A DNA stretch of 9,032 nt from assembly GCA_937958345.1 (NCBI GenBank), contig CALGNW010000256.1, positions 1 to 9,032 of the forward strand. The letters are read 5' to 3'. The position numbers and the translations under genes are program-made. Shown in pieces: positions 7,398-9,032 of the stretch. The stretch comes from an uncultured Neomegalonema sp. GTDB lineage: Bacteria; Pseudomonadota; Alphaproteobacteria; Rhodobacterales; Rhodobacteraceae. Position 1 is the stretch's first letter, and the number at the start of each line of letters is the position of its first letter. The notes beneath the pieces are model-generated. The model did not search any database, was not told the DNA's origin, and saw nothing but the letters and a program-made list of their open reading frames with translations.

Positions 7398-7525
7398 GGT
7401 GACGTATCTCGCCGCCCCGCCCTTCGCGTAATGATAGCGGCTGCGCGGCAACCTCGAAACGGCCAAAGCGTAGGTGAGAAACTGCGCGAGGTCCCCGGTC
7501 TTTGCCGGGGACGACGGATGTAATG
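7398..7525. other. Convergent intergenic region
   Basis: This 128-bp stretch separates the stop of the PhnD-like gene (plus) from the stop of the HisM-like permease gene (minus). It holds the palindrome at 7491-7512. No open frame with a ribosome site and no T-tract terminator were seen in the rest. Confidence 0.6.
7491..7512. repeat. Perfect palindrome, REP-like copy 2 (8-bp stem, 6-nt loop)
   Basis: GTCCCCGG and CCGGGGAC form a perfect 8-bp stem around the loop TCTTTG, between two convergent genes. Compared with the copy at 906-927 the loop differs by one base, the stem differs by two compensated base pairs, and CGGA follows at the same distance. The position suggests it may serve as a bidirectional transcript 3' end, but no T tract follows the stem on either strand. 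Confidence 0.7.
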
Positions 7526-8338
7526 TTAACGCGCCGGAGCTGCCACTGTGCGTCCGAACCATCCGCGCTGTGCGCCCGGTTCCGCGATGTTGAGGTGCTT
7601 GAGGTATTTGCGTTCTACCAGCCGGAACAGAAAGACCAGCATGTAGGTGATACACAGATACAGGAACGCGGCGGTGAGAAAGCCCTCGTAGGCGACGTAG
7701 TATTTGGCATTCAAGGTCCGGCCCGCGCCGAGAATGTCCTGAATCGTAATGACGCTCGCAACCGCCGATCCGTGCAGCATGAAGATCACTTCATTGCCGT
7801 ATTGCGGCAACGCGCGGCGCATGGCGGAGGGTAAGTGAACCAGTTTTCTGACCTGCTTTTCGGTCAGGCCCATCGCCTTTGCCGCCTCTAATTCCCCCTT
7901 TGGCGTGGTTTTGAGCGCGCCGCGCAAAATCTCTGCGACATACGCGCCCGAGTTCAGCGAAAACGCGATCAGGGCACACCACCATGCGCTACGCAGGCTG
8001 GGGATAAAGTCGCTGATGCAGATTTTCCAGATGATGAAGTCTTCGATGCAGGCCTTGCGCAGGTACGAAGGCGGCCTCCAGAGCCATGTGTCGCGGATAA
8101 CCTCGAACTGGCTGAGCCCGTAATACAGCAGGTAGGTCTGAACGATCAGCGGCGTGCCCCGAAAGACATAAACATAGGCATAGGCAAAGCGTCCGGCCAT
8201 GCCGCCGCGCAGCATCGCAAAGGCGGTCGGAACCGCAATCAGCGCGCCGAACAACAGCGACAGCGCCGTCAGGTGAAGCGTCATCCAGATGCCCTGAGCG
8301 AACATGTCCCAATGCTTTAGCGGCAGGTCCAAATTCAT
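7526..8338 (-). CDS. Polar amino-acid ABC transporter permease, HisM-like
   Basis: This 270-residue inner-membrane permease belongs to the HisM/ArtM/OccM type, one of two channel subunits of a polar amino-acid importer. The N-terminal membrane helices (about 16-42 and 52-75) are followed by FRGTPLIVQ (59-67). FSLNSGAYVAEILRGAL (126-142) leads into the EAA loop GELEAAKAMGLTEKQVRKL (148-166), which contacts the ATPase, and LPQYGNEVIFMLHGSAVAS (177-195) continues the transmembrane domain, with a last helix near 218-240. The ATG at 8338 overlaps the upstream permease's TGA (ATGA), which decides the start over one three codons earlier. It is longer than the roughly 235-240 residues usual for HisM. 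The extra length includes residues about 88-112, a cysteine-containing stretch between the second helix and the conserved WWCALIAFSLN. Substrate cannot be assigned more closely than a basic or polar amino acid or opine. Confidence 0.92.
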   Translation of the reverse strand: MNLDLPLKHWDMFAQGIWMTLHLTALSLLFGALIAVPTAFAMLRGGMAGRFAYAYVYVFRGTPLIVQTYLLYYGLSQFEVIRDTWLWRPPSYLRKACIEDFIIWKICISDFIPSLRSAWWCALIAFSLNSGAYVAEILRGALKTTPKGELEAAKAMGLTEKQVRKLVHLPSAMRRALPQYGNEVIFMLHGSAVASVITIQDILGAGRTLNAKYYVAYEGFLTAAFLYLCITYMLVFLFRLVERKYLKHLNIAEPGAQRGWFGRTVAAPAR

Positions 8339-9032
8339 GCCGCCCACCTGTCACTGCGATGTTCGAGGTATTTGAACCCCTTTTCGCTGACAATGGTCAT
8401 CGACAGATAAAACAGCATGACAACGACCAGAAACAGAAACGGTTCGCGCGTGGACTTGCCGATTTTATCCGCAAGGCCGACCAGATCGTTCAGGCCGATC
8501 ACCGAAACAACGGCGGTGGATTTGGCCAGTACCTGCCAGACATTCGCGTAGCCCGTGAGGACCGAGCGCAGCAGTTGCGGCATGAGGACTTTGCGGAAAC
8601 TGACCATCGGCGGCAGGCCCAGCGCCTTTCCGGCATCAATCTGTCCGCGCGGTATGCCGAGCCACGCCCCGCGAAACGTCTCGGTCAGATAGGCGCCGTA
8701 AATAAAGCCGATGGCAAAAAGACCCGCGATGAACGGCGATACATCAATCGCTTCAAACCCCAAACCGGTCGCGACCTGATTCACCAACCTCTGCCCGCCG
8801 TAATAGATCAGCAGGATCAGCACGAGGTCGGGAACGCCGCGAATGATGACAGTATAAATGTTGGCAAGCATCCGCAGAACAGGACCGCCGCCGACCTTTG
8901 CCCATGCGCCGAGCAGGCCGAGCGCGGTCGCGAGGACCAACGATAAAAGCGCAAGCGCCAACGTGATGCCCGCACCCTTTATCAGACTGCCGGTGTACCC
9001 GCCGACACCATAAGCCAACAGCCAGCCAAGCA
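8335..9032 (-). CDS. Polar amino-acid ABC transporter permease, HisQ-like (N-terminus cut by right edge)
   Basis: This is the first of the two permease subunits of a His/Arg/opine-type ABC importer. Numbering from the Leu codon at 9018, hydrophobic segments run near 15-38, 50-72, 94-112 and 193-210. Conserved parts are IRGVPDLVLILLIYYGG (59-75), GAYLTETFRGA (108-118), and the EAA-type loop RGQIDAGKALGLPPMVSFRK (124-143), followed by KSTAVVSVIGLNDLVG (166-181). TTG at 9018 could serve as a start, but the frame stays open to the window edge with LGWLLAYG, which resembles family N-termini, so the true start is probably at or just beyond 9032. Its TGA overlaps the ATG of the HisM-like gene, so the two are translated together. 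The binding-protein and ATPase genes expected in such an operon are absent here and probably lie upstream, beyond the right edge. Confidence 0.92.
   Translation of the reverse strand, partial: LGWLLAYGVGGYTGSLIKGAGITLALALLSLVLATALGLLGAWAKVGGGPVLRMLANIYTVIIRGVPDLVLILLIYYGGQRLVNQVATGLGFEAIDVSPFIAGLFAIGFIYGAYLTETFRGAWLGIPRGQIDAGKALGLPPMVSFRKVLMPQLLRSVLTGYANVWQVLAKSTAVVSVIGLNDLVGLADKIGKSTREPFLFLVVVMLFYLSMTIVSEKGFKYLEHRSDRWAA

Overview
The window is GC-rich DNA, almost entirely coding, and looks like the chromosome of an alphaproteobacterium of the Rhodobacterales (Roseobacter-group type). The grounds are the codon use, the malic enzyme–phosphotransacetylase fusion, the long acyl-CoA dehydrogenase of the FadE/DmdC type, the HisQ/HisM-type permease pair and the desaturase + PhnD-like gene pair. 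This assignment is recognition by eye, not a database result.

Layout, left to right. (1) Positions 1-2676, minus strand: a long acyl-CoA dehydrogenase (943-2676), then an 88-bp gap holding a perfect 8-bp-stem palindrome, then an MBL-fold hydrolase whose C-terminus runs off the left edge (1-854). (2) Positions 2677-2862: a divergent intergenic region serving the dehydrogenase (left) and the malic enzyme maeB (right, 2863-5115). (3) Positions 5206-5679, minus strand: a small protein of the L-2-amino-thiazoline-4-carboxylate (ATC) hydrolase family, convergent with maeB. (4) Positions 5803-7397, plus strand: a two-gene operon of a membrane fatty-acid desaturase and a PhnD-like substrate-binding-fold protein with no signal peptide, joined by an ATGA overlap. 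(5) Positions 7526-9032, minus strand: two ABC permease subunits of the polar amino-acid (His/Arg/opine) type, also joined by ATGA. The upstream permease runs off the right edge, and their binding protein and ATPase are not in the window.

How the genes fit together: acyl-CoA dehydrogenase and malic enzyme share a divergent control region. This would suit a cell that oxidises acyl-CoA to acetyl-CoA and must balance C4 acids, pyruvate and NAD(P)H. The desaturase probably modifies membrane lipid acyl chains, and its coupled partner is of unknown function. The permeases are part of an amino-acid importer. No tRNA, rRNA, CRISPR array, transposase, phage gene or defence gene was found, and no gene-free stretch exceeds 300 bases.

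The least explained items are the desaturase/PhnD-like pair and two copies of a covarying palindrome (906-927 and 7491-7512). Nothing here amounts to a clearly new system.
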